A stretch of DNA of 64,000 nucleotides, from the NCBI GenBank assembly GCA_041655765.1, contig JBBAEU010000009.1, forward strand, positions 1 through 64,000, read 5' to 3'. Source of the stretch: Brumimicrobium sp041655765. GTDB taxonomy: Bacteria > Bacteroidota > Bacteroidia > Flavobacteriales_D > Crocinitomicaceae. The position numbers were made by a program, and so were the translations under genes. Shown in pieces: positions 27,251-37,014 of the stretch. The notes beneath the pieces were generated by a model, which made no database searches, was not told the DNA's origin, and was given only the letters and a program-made list of their open reading frames with translations. Position 1 is the stretch's first letter; every line of letters starts with the position of its first letter.

Positions 27251-27341
27251 GATTAGTAATAAGAAATAATTTTATAAAGTAATGCAACTTTATTGTTAAA
27301 ATTACGGTCTTTTATATTATTTGGTATAATTTGTTTTTCGT

Positions 27342-27650
27342 ATGAGTAAATTTAAAAATATTTTCGTTGCCGTTATTATACTAACACTGAGTATTAGCGC
27401 ATTTGGACAAGAGAGCCAAGGTAAAAACTATTACAAAGTAATCTTCCCTGAAATTGATCAATTTCAATTGAAAGAAGTGCTTCCAGCGTGTATGGATATC
27501 TTCAATTCGATTGGAGAAAATAAGGCAGAACCTAATATTCTTTATTTCAGAACAGATAAAGAAGTCACAGCAGAATTTTTGAGAAAAGAACTTGATAAAA
27601 AAGGCTTTGACTTTAAGGTTGAGTTAAAATTGATTGAAGATGAAAGGTAG
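27342..27650 (+). CDS. Small secreted protein with ferredoxin-like (HMA-type) strand order
   Basis: The 102-residue precursor has a signal peptide (IFVAVIILTLSISAFGQ). The mature part, about 80 residues, reads as strand (YYKVIFPEI), helix (FQLKEVLPACMDIFNSIG), strand (PNILYFRTD), helix (TAEFLRKELDKKGF), strand (DFKVELKLIE). That order suits a small ferredoxin-like fold such as heavy-metal-associated domains, but the CxxC metal site is absent; one Cys remains. It ends 11 bases inside the next gene, so the two are probably translationally coupled. Function is unknown; the setting suggests a periplasmic or surface partner of the neighbouring large proteins. Confidence 0.75.
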   Translation: MSKFKNIFVAVIILTLSISAFGQESQGKNYYKVIFPEIDQFQLKEVLPACMDIFNSIGENKAEPNILYFRTDKEVTAEFLRKELDKKGFDFKVELKLIEDER

Positions 27651-30084
27651 TAATTTTATTCTCTCTATTGCGTTAGTATTCAGTGCGTCCTTTGGTGTTT
27701 TTGCTCAAAACTTCCCAGGTTGTCCTGATGTTTTTGTTGGGGCAGACATTAACTTGGTAGAATGTTCTGATATTCTCTTATCAGCAGATGTTTTTGAAGT
27801 AGGAAGCACTGAGTCTTACGAGGTACAATCCATTCCTTATGCCCCACCAATTGCTTTTGATGAACCAGGCGGAACATCAGTTTCTGTTGGAACAGACGAC
27901 GTTTGGAGTAATGTAATTACACTACCATTTGAATTTTGTTTCTTTGGAGATGTTTATACACAAGCAAAAGTAGGTTCTAACGGAGCCATCACTTTAGGGA
28001 ATAGTCTAACTAACGGAGGTTCACATCCGTGGAGTTTTTCCAATCCAGTTCCATTTACTTCACCTTCAGATGCAGGACAAATTTTTGGAGCTTACCATGA
28101 TATGCAACCTGGCACAAGTGCTGGTGGTTCGGTAAAATGGTATCTTTTAGGAGTAGCCCCATGCAGAACTCTTGTTGTGGTGTTTGATAATTTGCCACAT
28201 TATAGTGATTTTTATTGTCCTGGCAAGAGAAGTTCAAGTATGATGGTTTTATACGAAACAACAAATGTGATTGATGTATATATCAAACGCAAAGACTTAT
28301 GTACAAACTGGAATAGTGGAAATGCTGTTATCGGTATTCAAAACCATACTGCAACAGTTGGATATACTCCACCAAATAGAAATACGGGAACATGGTCAGT
28401 GCCAGAGTCGGCACCTGAGGCTTGGAGATTTCAACCAAATGGAACATCACTTCCTTATACAGTTGAATGGTTAGAAGGCGGAAATGTTATTGCAAGCGGG
28501 GCAGATGTAGTTGTCAATCCAATTGGACCAACAGAATATACGGCAAGGGCAACTTACACTTCTTGTACTGGTGATGTTTTGGTGGTTGAAGATGTTTTAC
28601 AAGTAACACCAACATTCCCAAATACACTAGAAATCGAAATCACAGCAACAACAGACGAATCTTGCTATGGATATCAGGATGGTACAGTGGAAATCACCGC
28701 ATCAAATGGTACAGCACCTTATTCATATTTTATTGACGGTCAAACACCTCAGAGTGGTAATACTTTAACGGATTTAGCACCAGGAACCTATTTGATTGGT
28801 GTAGAAGACGATGAAGGATGTAAAAGACATGCACAAGTCACCATTGATGGACCAGACCCAATTGATTTGACAAGCACTGTGGTTAACGTCTCTTGTTTTG
28901 GTGGTGATGATGGTAGAATTACTTTGTCACAAAGTGGAGGAACACCAGATTTTACATATTCTTTAAATGGAGGACCTTTCCAAACAAGTAATGTCTTTAA
29001 TGATTTAACTGCGGGAACTTATGACGCAACTATTGAAGACTCTGAAGGTTGTCAAGAAACAATTCAAGTAATTGTTACTGAACCAAATGCACCTACAACG
29101 CACATTACAAACACTGTGGATTTTTTCTGTGCTGAAGGAACCGTATTAATTGAGCGTGTTGGAGTTTCTAATGGTTCTTTTTCTGCAACTCCTTCAGGAT
29201 TAATTATATCTTCAATTACGGGATTGGTAAATCTGGAAAATTCTACTCCAGGAAATTATGATATTGTTTTGTCTTTTAACGAAAATGGTTGCGCTTATAC
29301 TGACACCTTTAACATTACAATTGCCAGCGTACCTGATATTGGCATACCAGATGAAATTCACCTTTGTGAAGGAGAACCTTGGACTGCTTATGCTCAAGGA
29401 GGAGACAGTATAAGTTGGAGCAATGGAATTGAAAATGGTGATGTAATTATAGACCCAGTTGGGACTCATTCATATACAGTTACTGGAGTTTCTCAAAATG
29501 GATGTCAAATATCAGAGGTGGTAACTGTTTATGTACATCCCAACCCTGTGGTTGATGTAAATGCCTACCCAACCTCAGGAATTCCACTATTAGAAGTAAC
29601 TTTTGATGATTTCTCTACGGGTGTAGATTCGCTCTACTGGAATTTTGGCGACGGAACCAGTGAGGGAGGTGTTGTAAGCGGTCATACTTACGTAGAGCCA
29701 GGTATTTATAACACAACCATTATTGGTATTACAGACGAAGGTTGTGCTGACACGCTTATCATAAATATTGAAGTTATTTATCCAGAAATGGTTTATGAAT
29801 TCCCCAATATCTTTACACCAAATGGTGATGGAGAAAATGATTTTTTCTTTATTAAAAATCCACAAAACATTTCACATTTAAAATTTGAAATTTTAAATCG
29901 TTGGGGTGTTTTGGTTTATGAGTTTCAGAATAAAGACCCATTACTCATGAATTGGAATGGTAAAACACATAATACAGGTGCACTATGTACAGACGGTGTT
30001 TATTTTTATAAAGCAACGCTTACAGATATGTATGGCGAAGATAAAATGGAGCATGGTTATGTTCATTTGAACAGAAACAAATAA
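27640..30084 (+). CDS. SprB-repeat/PKD surface protein with gliding-type C-terminal domain
   Basis: The 814-residue precursor has a signal peptide ending GVFAQ. I use the ATG at 27640 (MKGSNF), two codons after a TTG in frame. Domains in order: a nidogen-like beta domain (about 60-270, with LPFEFCFFGDVYTQAKVGSNG), Ig-like segments, and two SprB repeats (ESCYGYQDGTVEITASNG... and NVSCFGGDDGRITLSQSGG..., about 345-485). A PKD domain follows (WNFGDGTSEGG), then a terminal domain starting FPNIFTPNGDGENDFF and ending YGEDKMEHGYVHL. That end is the gliding-motility-associated, type B T9SS sorting domain, so the protein should reach the cell surface. A role in adhesion or gliding is inferred from SprB-like content. 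Confidence 0.9.
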   Translation: MKGSNFILSIALVFSASFGVFAQNFPGCPDVFVGADINLVECSDILLSADVFEVGSTESYEVQSIPYAPPIAFDEPGGTSVSVGTDDVWSNVITLPFEFCFFGDVYTQAKVGSNGAITLGNSLTNGGSHPWSFSNPVPFTSPSDAGQIFGAYHDMQPGTSAGGSVKWYLLGVAPCRTLVVVFDNLPHYSDFYCPGKRSSSMMVLYETTNVIDVYIKRKDLCTNWNSGNAVIGIQNHTATVGYTPPNRNTGTWSVPESAPEAWRFQPNGTSLPYTVEWLEGGNVIASGADVVVNPIGPTEYTARATYTSCTGDVLVVEDVLQVTPTFPNTLEIEITATTDESCYGYQDGTVEITASNGTAPYSYFIDGQTPQSGNTLTDLAPGTYLIGVEDDEGCKRHAQVTIDGPDPIDLTSTVVNVSCFGGDDGRITLSQSGGTPDFTYSLNGGPFQTSNVFNDLTAGTYDATIEDSEGCQETIQVIVTEPNAPTTHITNTVDFFCAEGTVLIERVGVSNGSFSATPSGLIISSITGLVNLENSTPGNYDIVLSFNENGCAYTDTFNITIASVPDIGIPDEIHLCEGEPWTAYAQGGDSISWSNGIENGDVIIDPVGTHSYTVTGVSQNGCQISEVVTVYVHPNPVVDVNAYPTSGIPLLEVTFDDFSTGVDSLYWNFGDGTSEGGVVSGHTYVEPGIYNTTIIGITDEGCADTLIINIEVIYPEMVYEFPNIFTPNGDGENDFFFIKNPQNISHLKFEILNRWGVLVYEFQNKDPLLMNWNGKTHNTGALCTDGVYFYKATLTDMYGEDKMEHGYVHLNRNK

Positions 30085-30192
30085 AAAGTGTTATAATATT
30101 AAAAAGTAACTGTCTTAAATGATTTATTAAGACGGCTACACAAACATTAGCTCCTTATAAATCCAAAATGTGTTTGATATAAAATTAATAGT

Positions 30193-30894
30193 ATGTGTAC
30201 AGTTACTTTTGTTCCATTGCCAAAAGATGAATTTGTTTTAACCTCAAATAGGGACGAATTACCCAGTCGTAAAACAATTTTCCCAGAAGTTTATCAAGAC
30301 GAAGAGGTTAAACTACTATTTCCTAAGGATGAGGTGGCTGGAGGAACATGGATTGGAGCAAGTTCAAAAAAAAGAATGCTATCGTTAATGAACGGAGGTT
30401 TTTTTCCTCATAAACGAAAAGAAAAATATAGATTAAGTAGGGGAATTGTTGTCCTCAATCTTCTAAAAACAGATGATATTGAAGAGCACATTCATTCCTT
30501 TAACTTTTCTGATATAGAGTCGTTTACGATTATTTTATTTGAGAATATTGATGATCCAAAATTATATCAAATTGTTTGGGATGAAGAAAGAATTCATTTT
30601 AAAAATCTCCCAATTGCTCCTCAAATTTGGTCATCAGCACCATTATATTCACCTGAAATGCACAACGAACGCAGGAAATGGTTTAAGCGACTAAAAGAAT
30701 CAAACAATATTAAAAGAGAAGATATTTGGACTTTTCACCACGAAGCAGGGAATGATGATAAGGAAGTCGGATTGATAATGGATAGGGGATTTATTAAAAC
30801 AAAAAGTGTAACACAATACTTATTCAATACTGATGGAATAAAAGTTTATTATCATGACCTTCAAACAGAAGAATTGTCGGAAAAAAGTATGTGA
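30193..30894 (+). CDS. NRDE family protein (TANGO2 homologue)
   Basis: The 233-residue protein begins MCTVTFVPLPKDEFVLTSNR and contains the name-giving NRDE motif (TSNRDELPSRKT) followed by GGTWIGAS. The N-terminal Cys after the initiator Met would become residue 1 and could act as an Ntn-type nucleophile. Eukaryotic TANGO2 is linked to lipid and heme handling, but the bacterial function is not established. No signal peptide, so cytoplasmic. A weak inverted repeat GTCTTAA/TTAAGAC (30112-30133) lies between the preceding gene and this one. Confidence 0.88.
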   Translation: MCTVTFVPLPKDEFVLTSNRDELPSRKTIFPEVYQDEEVKLLFPKDEVAGGTWIGASSKKRMLSLMNGGFFPHKRKEKYRLSRGIVVLNLLKTDDIEEHIHSFNFSDIESFTIILFENIDDPKLYQIVWDEERIHFKNLPIAPQIWSSAPLYSPEMHNERRKWFKRLKESNNIKREDIWTFHHEAGNDDKEVGLIMDRGFIKTKSVTQYLFNTDGIKVYYHDLQTEELSEKSM

Positions 30895-30985
30895 TTCGGT
30901 GTTAGCATGAGCGTTGAATCAATATGTCATTGACTGATCCAAAAGAAAAAAATTAAATTTAATTTCTATTATCCTTTAAATTGCA

Positions 30986-30993
30986 TATCTTTG
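30986..30993 (+). promoter_or_regulatory. Candidate -7 element of prs
   Basis: TATCTTTG fully matches the Bacteroidota -7 consensus TANNTTTG and lies 21 bases before the prs start codon. No clear TTG occurs 17-23 bases upstream, so the -33 part is weak or absent. Confidence 0.45.
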
Positions 30994-31013
30994 TCCCCTT
31001 GAATTAAATAAAG

Positions 31014-31949
31014 ATGTCAGAAGGAGTGAAAATATTTACAGGAAGAGCAACTAAAACCCTCGGAGAGCAAATAGCTAAACACTATGGAGTTTCTTTAGGA
31101 AATATCACTCTTTCTGAATTTAGTGATGGGGAATTTCAGCCCTCTTTTGAAGAAACCGTTCGTGGTCAAGATGTTTTTATTATCCAATCTACAACTCCTC
31201 CATCTGATAACCTGATGGAATTATTATTAATGGTTGATGCTGCAAAGAGGGCTTCTGCGCGGTCAATTGTTGCTGTAATTCCTTATTTTGGTTATGCACG
31301 TCAAGACAGAAAAGACAAACCACGTGTTGCCATTGGTTCTAAGTTGGTTGCTAATATGCTTGCCGCAGCAGGAATCAGTCGGTTGATGACGATGGACTTA
31401 CACGCCGACCAAATTCAAGGATTTTTTGAAGTTCCAGTTGATCATCTATATGCATCAACGATATTCTATCCTGAAATTGAAAAATTGGCAAAAGAAGGCA
31501 ATATAACTATCGCAGCACCAGATGCGGGCGGTGTAAAAAGAGCGAATTCTTACGCTAAAAAGTTAAACGTTGGGCTTGCAATGTGCCACAAACAAAGAAG
31601 AAAAGCCAATGAGATATCCGAAATGACTGTCATTGGTGAAGTTGAAGACAAAGATGTTATCCTTATGGATGATATGATTGACACAGGTGGAACTTTGACA
31701 AAAGCAGCTGATTTATTTATGGAGAAAGGTGCTAAAAGTGTGAGAGCTTATTGTACACATGCTGTACTTTCGGGTCCGGCTTATGAAAGAATTGAGCAAT
31801 CAAAAATTACAGAAATAATCGTAACTGACACAATTCCTTTGAAAAAACAAAGCGATAAAATCAGAGTGGTTTCTGTTGCACCATTATTTGCTGATGTAAT
31901 TAACAAATTGATTCATAATGAATCGATAAGTGAACATTTTATATATTAA
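31014..31949 (+). CDS. prs: Ribose-phosphate pyrophosphokinase (PRPP synthetase)
   Basis: The 311-residue enzyme makes PRPP from ribose 5-phosphate and ATP, feeding nucleotide, histidine and NAD synthesis. Characteristic segments are LSEFSDGEFQPSFEETVRG, DVFIIQSTTPPSDNLMELLL, IPYFGYARQDRKDKPR (flexible catalytic loop region), TMDLHADQIQGFF, and the PRPP-binding loop VILMDDMIDTGGTL. Length is standard. rplY begins 22 bases after the stop, a pairing I know from other bacteria, and the two are likely cotranscribed. Confidence 0.97.
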   Translation: MSEGVKIFTGRATKTLGEQIAKHYGVSLGNITLSEFSDGEFQPSFEETVRGQDVFIIQSTTPPSDNLMELLLMVDAAKRASARSIVAVIPYFGYARQDRKDKPRVAIGSKLVANMLAAAGISRLMTMDLHADQIQGFFEVPVDHLYASTIFYPEIEKLAKEGNITIAAPDAGGVKRANSYAKKLNVGLAMCHKQRRKANEISEMTVIGEVEDKDVILMDDMIDTGGTLTKAADLFMEKGAKSVRAYCTHAVLSGPAYERIEQSKITEIIVTDTIPLKKQSDKIRVVSVAPLFADVINKLIHNESISEHFIY

Positions 31950-31971
31950 TTAATCAAAAACAAAAAACAAA

Positions 31972-32601
31972 ATGAAAGTAGTATCATTGAGCGGCTCGGC
32001 AAGACCGAGCGTAGGGAAGAAAGCTACCAGAGCCATTAGAAATGCAGGACAAGTTCCTTGTGTTTTATATGGTGGAGAGCAACAAATTTATTTTTCAGTA
32101 AGATCAGTTGACATTGAAAAGCTGATTTTTAATCCTGATGTTTATTTTATTGAAATAGATGTTGATGGAACAAAAAAGAAAGCAATCATTCAAGATTTTC
32201 AAACACATCCTGTAACAGATAGGCCACTTCACGTGGATTTTCTTGAGTTAGACGATAGCAAAGAAGTGAAAATTGGTATTCCTGTTATCCCAGTGGGTAG
32301 AGCAAGAGGTGTAATCGCAGGTGGTGCGTTAATTGCAAACTATAGAAAATTGAAAGTTCAAGGTTTGCCAAAAGATTTACCTGCAAAAATTGAAGTGGAT
32401 GTTTCACCGCTAAGAATTGGACAAGGGATTCGAGTAGGTGAAGTTAATATTCCAGGGATAAAAATCCTTGAAAATCCAAATTCAGTTATCGTTGCCGTTA
32501 AGATGGTTCGTGGAGCTGTTGAAGAAGACGATGAAGAAGAAGGAGAAGAGGCAACTGCTGCAGAAGGCGGAGAAGCAGAGGCTCCAGCTGAAGAAGCATA
32601 A
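31972..32601 (+). CDS. rplY: 50S ribosomal protein L25/general stress protein Ctc
   Basis: The 209-residue protein binds 5S rRNA in the large subunit. It is the long Ctc-type form: an N-terminal L25 domain (ARPSVGKKATRAIRNAGQVPC through DFQTHPVTDRPLHVDFLEL), then a beta C-terminal domain (KVQGLPKDLPAKIEVDVSPL). It ends in an acidic low-complexity tail (from about residue 178, EEDDEEEGEE, then Ala/Glu-rich). Such tails are frequent in this lineage. A strong bidirectional terminator follows. Confidence 0.95.
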   Translation: MKVVSLSGSARPSVGKKATRAIRNAGQVPCVLYGGEQQIYFSVRSVDIEKLIFNPDVYFIEIDVDGTKKKAIIQDFQTHPVTDRPLHVDFLELDDSKEVKIGIPVIPVGRARGVIAGGALIANYRKLKVQGLPKDLPAKIEVDVSPLRIGQGIRVGEVNIPGIKILENPNSVIVAVKMVRGAVEEDDEEEGEEATAAEGGEAEAPAEEA

Positions 32602-32613
32602 AGCAAATAATAT

Positions 32614-32658
32614 TCAAAAAAAAGCCGTCTCAATTCCTTTTGAGACGGCTTTTTTTGT
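32614..32658. terminator. Bidirectional intrinsic terminator between rplY and ahcY
   Basis: A long stem pairs AAAAAAAGCCGTCTCAA with TTGAGACGGCTTTTTTT around a short loop. It is flanked by A- and T-runs and serves both convergent genes. Confidence 0.94.
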
Positions 32659-32670
32659 ATAGAACAATAA

Positions 32671-33984
32671 TTAATATCTATAATGCTCTGGTTTATAAGG
32701 ACCTTCAACAGGAACATCAATATATTTTGCCTGATCTTGAGTTAAAACTTCTAACTCAACACCAATTTTCTCTAAATGTAATCTTGCCACCTTCTCATCT
32801 AAGTGTTTAGGTAACATATATACTTCATTTTTATAGCTATCAGAATTATTCCACAGTTCTAATTGTGCTAAAACCTGATTTGTAAATGAATTTGACATCA
32901 CAAAAGATGGGTGCCCAGTTGCACAACCTAAATTTACAAGTCGCCCTTCTGCCAATAGAATAATTTCATTTCCATTTTTCAATTTGTATAAGTCAACCTG
33001 TGGCTTTATTTCATTTCTTTCAGTTGCATTTTTGTTTAACCAAGCAACATCAATCTCGTTGTCAAAATGTCCGATGTTACAAACAATTGTTTTGTCTAGC
33101 ATCTTTTCGAAATGACTACCAACTACAATATCTTTATTTCCAGTTGTTGTAACAACAATGTTGGCTCTATCTAAAACAGAGTCTAATCTTTTCACCTCAT
33201 ATCCATCCATTGCGGCTTGTAACGCACAAATTGGGTCGATTTCAGTAATGATTACTCTCGCGCCAGCACCTCTCAACGAAGCAGCAGAACCTTTTCCAAC
33301 ATCACCATAACCACACACAACAGCTACTTTACCAGCTAACATTACATCAGTTGCACGACGAATCCCGTCAACCAATGATTCTTTACAACCATATTTATTG
33401 TCAAACTTAGACTTTGTAACAGAGTCATTTACGTTGATTGCAGGCATTGGTAACGTTCCATTTTTCATTCTTTCATAAAGACGGTGAACACCCGTAGTTG
33501 TTTCTTCTGAAAGTCCTTTGATATCTTTTACTAACTCAGGATATCTATCTAAAACCATATTGGTTAAGTCTCCTCCGTCATCAAGAATCATATTAAGCGG
33601 TTTCCCTCCTTCAAATGCATGAAGTGTTTGCTCGATACACCAATCGAATTCTTCTTCATTCATTCCTTTCCATGCAAATACAGGAACACCTGTTGCTGCA
33701 ATTGCTGCTGCTGCATGGTCTTGTGTAGAGAAAATATTACAAGAGGACCAAGTTACTTCAGCTCCTAATTCAATTAATGTCTCAATCAATACAGCAGTTT
33801 GAATTGTCATGTGTAAACAACCAGCTATTCGAGCACCTTTTAAAGGTTTTGATTGACCATATTCTTCTCTTAATGAAATTAACCCTGGCATTTCTGCCTC
33901 TGCAAGATTAATCTCTTTTCTTCCCCAATCTGCAAGACTAATATCTTTAACCTTGTATTTTAATTGTTGTTTTGTTTCTCCCAT
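32671..33984 (-). CDS. ahcY: Adenosylhomocysteinase
   Basis: The 437-residue enzyme hydrolyses S-adenosylhomocysteine to adenosine and homocysteine, relieving product inhibition of methyltransferases. Key regions are GCLHMTIQTAVLIETL, CNIFSTQDHAAAAI (substrate site), NVNDSVTKSKFDNKYGCKES and the NAD-binding glycine motif VVCGYGDVGKGSAASLRG. It ends PYKPEHYRY, the conserved terminus with a Lys and Tyr pair. The length is typical of the bacterial form. A well-placed consensus promoter sits just upstream. Confidence 0.97.
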   Translation of the reverse strand: MGETKQQLKYKVKDISLADWGRKEINLAEAEMPGLISLREEYGQSKPLKGARIAGCLHMTIQTAVLIETLIELGAEVTWSSCNIFSTQDHAAAAIAATGVPVFAWKGMNEEEFDWCIEQTLHAFEGGKPLNMILDDGGDLTNMVLDRYPELVKDIKGLSEETTTGVHRLYERMKNGTLPMPAINVNDSVTKSKFDNKYGCKESLVDGIRRATDVMLAGKVAVVCGYGDVGKGSAASLRGAGARVIITEIDPICALQAAMDGYEVKRLDSVLDRANIVVTTTGNKDIVVGSHFEKMLDKTIVCNIGHFDNEIDVAWLNKNATERNEIKPQVDLYKLKNGNEIILLAEGRLVNLGCATGHPSFVMSNSFTNQVLAQLELWNNSDSYKNEVYMLPKHLDEKVARLHLEKIGVELEVLTQDQAKYIDVPVEGPYKPEHYRY

Positions 33985-34012
33985 TATTTTTTGGTATATA
34001 ATTTAAAGTGTA

Positions 34013-34043
34013 CAAAGTTAATGATTTTATAGTGTATCGACAA
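34013..34043 (-). promoter_or_regulatory. Bacteroidota-type promoter of ahcY
   Basis: On the minus strand TTG (34043-34041) is followed after 20 bases by TAACTTTG (34020-34013), a complete match to TTG-N17-23-TANNTTTG. The start codon is 29 bases further on. Confidence 0.65.
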
Positions 34044-34155
34044 AAATATCACGTTATTTGACAGTTTAAACGCATTTAATGTATTAAATTGCAATAAATC
34101 GTCGCCGTTTCATCAAAGAAATCAAGAAATCTATTTACTTTGTTAATACGAATAA

Positions 34156-37014
34156 TTACAATCCTATAACAACCTTTAATCTTTTTAAGACACTGTTTTC
34201 TCCGATAAGATTGACAAAATATGTACCGGAAGCCAAGGATGGATAATCAATAAAGAATTGAGTTGTTCCTTTGTTTAATGATATTCTTTCTGAAGCAATA
34301 ATTTTTCCTGTTAAATCAGATAATTGAAGTGTTGCATTGTCGTCTGCTTTTGAGTTTGATATTTCAATCGTAAATTTACCGTTATTTGGATTTGGATAAA
34401 TTGAAATATCGCTTTCAATTTGTCCCTCGCATCTGACGCTGATTGGACCATAAATCCATTCTTTTCCTTCGTAATCAACTTGTCTTAAACGATAATAGCT
34501 AATACCATTAAATGGATTTTCATCAATAAAATAATAAGATATATCAGAATTGGATTGCCCCGCAGCCTGTCTTTCACCTACAAATCCCCAGTTTATACCA
34601 TCTCTCGATTTTTCAACAACAAAATGTGACGAATTTGATTCACTTGCGGTATTCCAGACGATAGAAGAAAAGCTACCTTTTTCATTTGCGCATGTTGCGT
34701 GAAAAGAAGTTAGCGTTATAGGAAGCATATTGTCTATGGTAAATAATGCAGCATCTGAAGGAATTTCACAAGTTCCGTCCTTAACCTCACAATAAAACTG
34801 GTAATTATTTATCGCATCAATGTCTGAAACTGACCCTGAAATTTCTAAATTTTCTGTGTTAGCTCCTGAAACAATAAGCGAGCCAGGAAGGTTAGCAGAC
34901 GTTACAGCCAACCAATTGTTAGATATTGGGTCATTGAAATACCACTGATAAGTTGGATTTGTTCCTCCAGATGGAGTAACACTCATAGTGAAAGATGCAG
35001 GTGTTACTATTGCATAAACATCATCAGGATGAGTGATATCAAAAGCAGGTGATGACACAGGAACAACATAATCCCCTATATTAGAACAAGTTTCAGAAGA
35101 TGTATATGTCCATCCCTCAGTTGGATAACTTCCTGAAGCTACTGAAGGAGCGGTAGCATCTGTATTTCTAGTTGCATTATACCCTTTATAATTAGGTAAA
35201 GATATATCATCAACTCTTACTCCATTTTTCATTAAAAAGAATCTATCATCATCATTGAATCCATCATCATAGTTCTGATTACTAGCAGGATATGGAGAAC
35301 AACCATCTCCAGAATCAGAACCAAACTTAATCACAAAAGTTGAATTAGGAGCTACAGTTCCTGTTAGTGGAATATTATAAGTTGGAGTTGGATTTGTACC
35401 ATTTCCACTAGTAATATCTCCAAATCTGTATAATCTATAATTTAAAGCACTTAAATCTATAGGAGCGCTCGTAGGGTTAAAAAGTTCTATATAACCCAAA
35501 GTACCACTCTCACTATCATAAATTTCAGAAATAAACAAATCTGTAAAATTAGGAGAGCCATTACATTGATCATTATCACTTATAAGTAAATAATTACTAC
35601 TACTTACTGCTTCACAATCGCTAGCATCAAAAACTGAAATGTTTTCTGTTTCGGAAATGGCGTGAGGAACTTTCGCTGTAATGGTATTATCATCTATAAT
35701 TGTAAAATTAATTGCATCTGTTGTGCCAAATTTAACGGCTGTTGCTCCGTTAAATCCTGAACCTGTGATAGTCACTACTGTTTCTGCTGGCCCTGAGCTT
35801 GGAGAAAATGAAAAAATAGTGGCGGCTGGTGTGCAAACTGGAACAATTGGAGCACAAAAAATTTCTATTTCATCTAAATAAACAGTCCCATCACTACGTT
35901 GAAATTTCAACTTGTTTATATTAGGAATTGTTAATACTCCATTAATCGAAGTATTAGATGTGCCAAATGAATAATTATTAAAGAGAGTCCAAGTTACTCC
36001 ATTATCTGTAGAATAGTAAATGTCTAATCCTGAAGAAGCTGTTGATCCTCTAACATTTAAACTAAAAGATGTATAAGTAGATGTAGAAGTTGGCGTTATT
36101 ATATAAGCATCGGCTTGACTCCTGATTTGAGCACTATAACTTCCATCTGTAAATCCTGTTGTCCCACGGATAGTCTTTCGTACAATCCAAGCCCCTGAAC
36201 TTAAACTTTGTATAGTTTCAGTATCACTATAACTTGTTGGTAAACCAGACTCAAAGCTTTCCTCCACACATGGTCCCACATACACATCCCACTGTGCATA
36301 CAACGTTACATCAGCACTTCCCATATTGAAATTGTCACCATCAGCATAAGAAGTTCCGGAGCCATCTGCATTTGTATTCCAGCCTGCAAAAACATAACCT
36401 GATCTTGTAAAGGTATTAGAATTTAAGTTGGCAGACCCACCTTCGGCAATGGTTTGGTTAGCCATTGTTCCTGTACCGCCATTTGCATCAAAGATGACAT
36501 CGTGAGAAGGACCAGAAGGAGACATGGTGTACGTGACACAAAAATCAATAACATAAGTTCTTGCAGAACTACTACTACCTTTATTGTAAAACTCCACATA
36601 ATCAGAAGCAGATAGTCCATTCATTGCAAGCACACCACCTGAAGGAAAACTACCTGCCTCAGTAGTATTATCAACGCTATACCCAGCAGGTCCACTACCA
36701 GCACCAGTTGAAGCAGTCGTCATAACAACATCTGTAATAACAGCACCGTTTAATGCCGCTATCTTGATAGATCCTCCTTTTGTACTATTTTGGTACAACC
36801 TTAATTGACCACTATTTATTACAGGAACCGCAGTTCCACTATTTTTGTGAGTTGTAAAGCTAATATTTGCATCTAATGTTCCACTTGTACTTCCACCATC
36901 AAATGAGTAACAAACTGTTGTTTGTCCCCAAACATTTCCTGCAATTAATATAAAAAAGAGTGTTGTAAAAGTAAGTTGTAGTGCATTATTTAATGTTTTT
37001 TCGAAAGTTGACAT
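34156..37014 (-). CDS. Large multidomain T9SS-secreted protein (InlB-type repeat, IPT/TIG, lamin-tail)
   Basis: The 952-residue precursor has a signal segment ending NVWGQ. Domains in order: an N-terminal beta domain; one Listeria-Bacteroides (InlB B) repeat, about 170-245, with VIFDANGGTGTM...GYVFAGWNTNADG...VTLYAQW; and a jelly-roll-like region with a YYSTDNGVTWTLF strand. An IPT/TIG domain follows (IFSFSPSSGPAETVVTITGS), then a lamin-tail domain (LFISEIYDSESGTLGYIELF). After an Ig-like domain comes a type A T9SS sorting domain (about 880-952: IYPNPNNGKFTIEIS... SGTYFVNLIGE). No enzyme motif is visible. A surface or released role in adhesion is likely but unproven. Confidence 0.85.
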   Translation of the reverse strand: MSTFEKTLNNALQLTFTTLFFILIAGNVWGQTTVCYSFDGGSTSGTLDANISFTTHKNSGTAVPVINSGQLRLYQNSTKGGSIKIAALNGAVITDVVMTTASTGAGSGPAGYSVDNTTEAGSFPSGGVLAMNGLSASDYVEFYNKGSSSSARTYVIDFCVTYTMSPSGPSHDVIFDANGGTGTMANQTIAEGGSANLNSNTFTRSGYVFAGWNTNADGSGTSYADGDNFNMGSADVTLYAQWDVYVGPCVEESFESGLPTSYSDTETIQSLSSGAWIVRKTIRGTTGFTDGSYSAQIRSQADAYIITPTSTSTYTSFSLNVRGSTASSGLDIYYSTDNGVTWTLFNNYSFGTSNTSINGVLTIPNINKLKFQRSDGTVYLDEIEIFCAPIVPVCTPAATIFSFSPSSGPAETVVTITGSGFNGATAVKFGTTDAINFTIIDDNTITAKVPHAISETENISVFDASDCEAVSSSNYLLISDNDQCNGSPNFTDLFISEIYDSESGTLGYIELFNPTSAPIDLSALNYRLYRFGDITSGNGTNPTPTYNIPLTGTVAPNSTFVIKFGSDSGDGCSPYPASNQNYDDGFNDDDRFFLMKNGVRVDDISLPNYKGYNATRNTDATAPSVASGSYPTEGWTYTSSETCSNIGDYVVPVSSPAFDITHPDDVYAIVTPASFTMSVTPSGGTNPTYQWYFNDPISNNWLAVTSANLPGSLIVSGANTENLEISGSVSDIDAINNYQFYCEVKDGTCEIPSDAALFTIDNMLPITLTSFHATCANEKGSFSSIVWNTASESNSSHFVVEKSRDGINWGFVGERQAAGQSNSDISYYFIDENPFNGISYYRLRQVDYEGKEWIYGPISVRCEGQIESDISIYPNPNNGKFTIEISNSKADDNATLQLSDLTGKIIASERISLNKGTTQFFIDYPSLASGTYFVNLIGENSVLKRLKVVIGL

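Noticed and set aside
30112..30133. Inverted repeat GTCTTAA/TTAAGAC as a terminator of the SprB-repeat gene
   Set aside because: The stem is short and no T-run follows.
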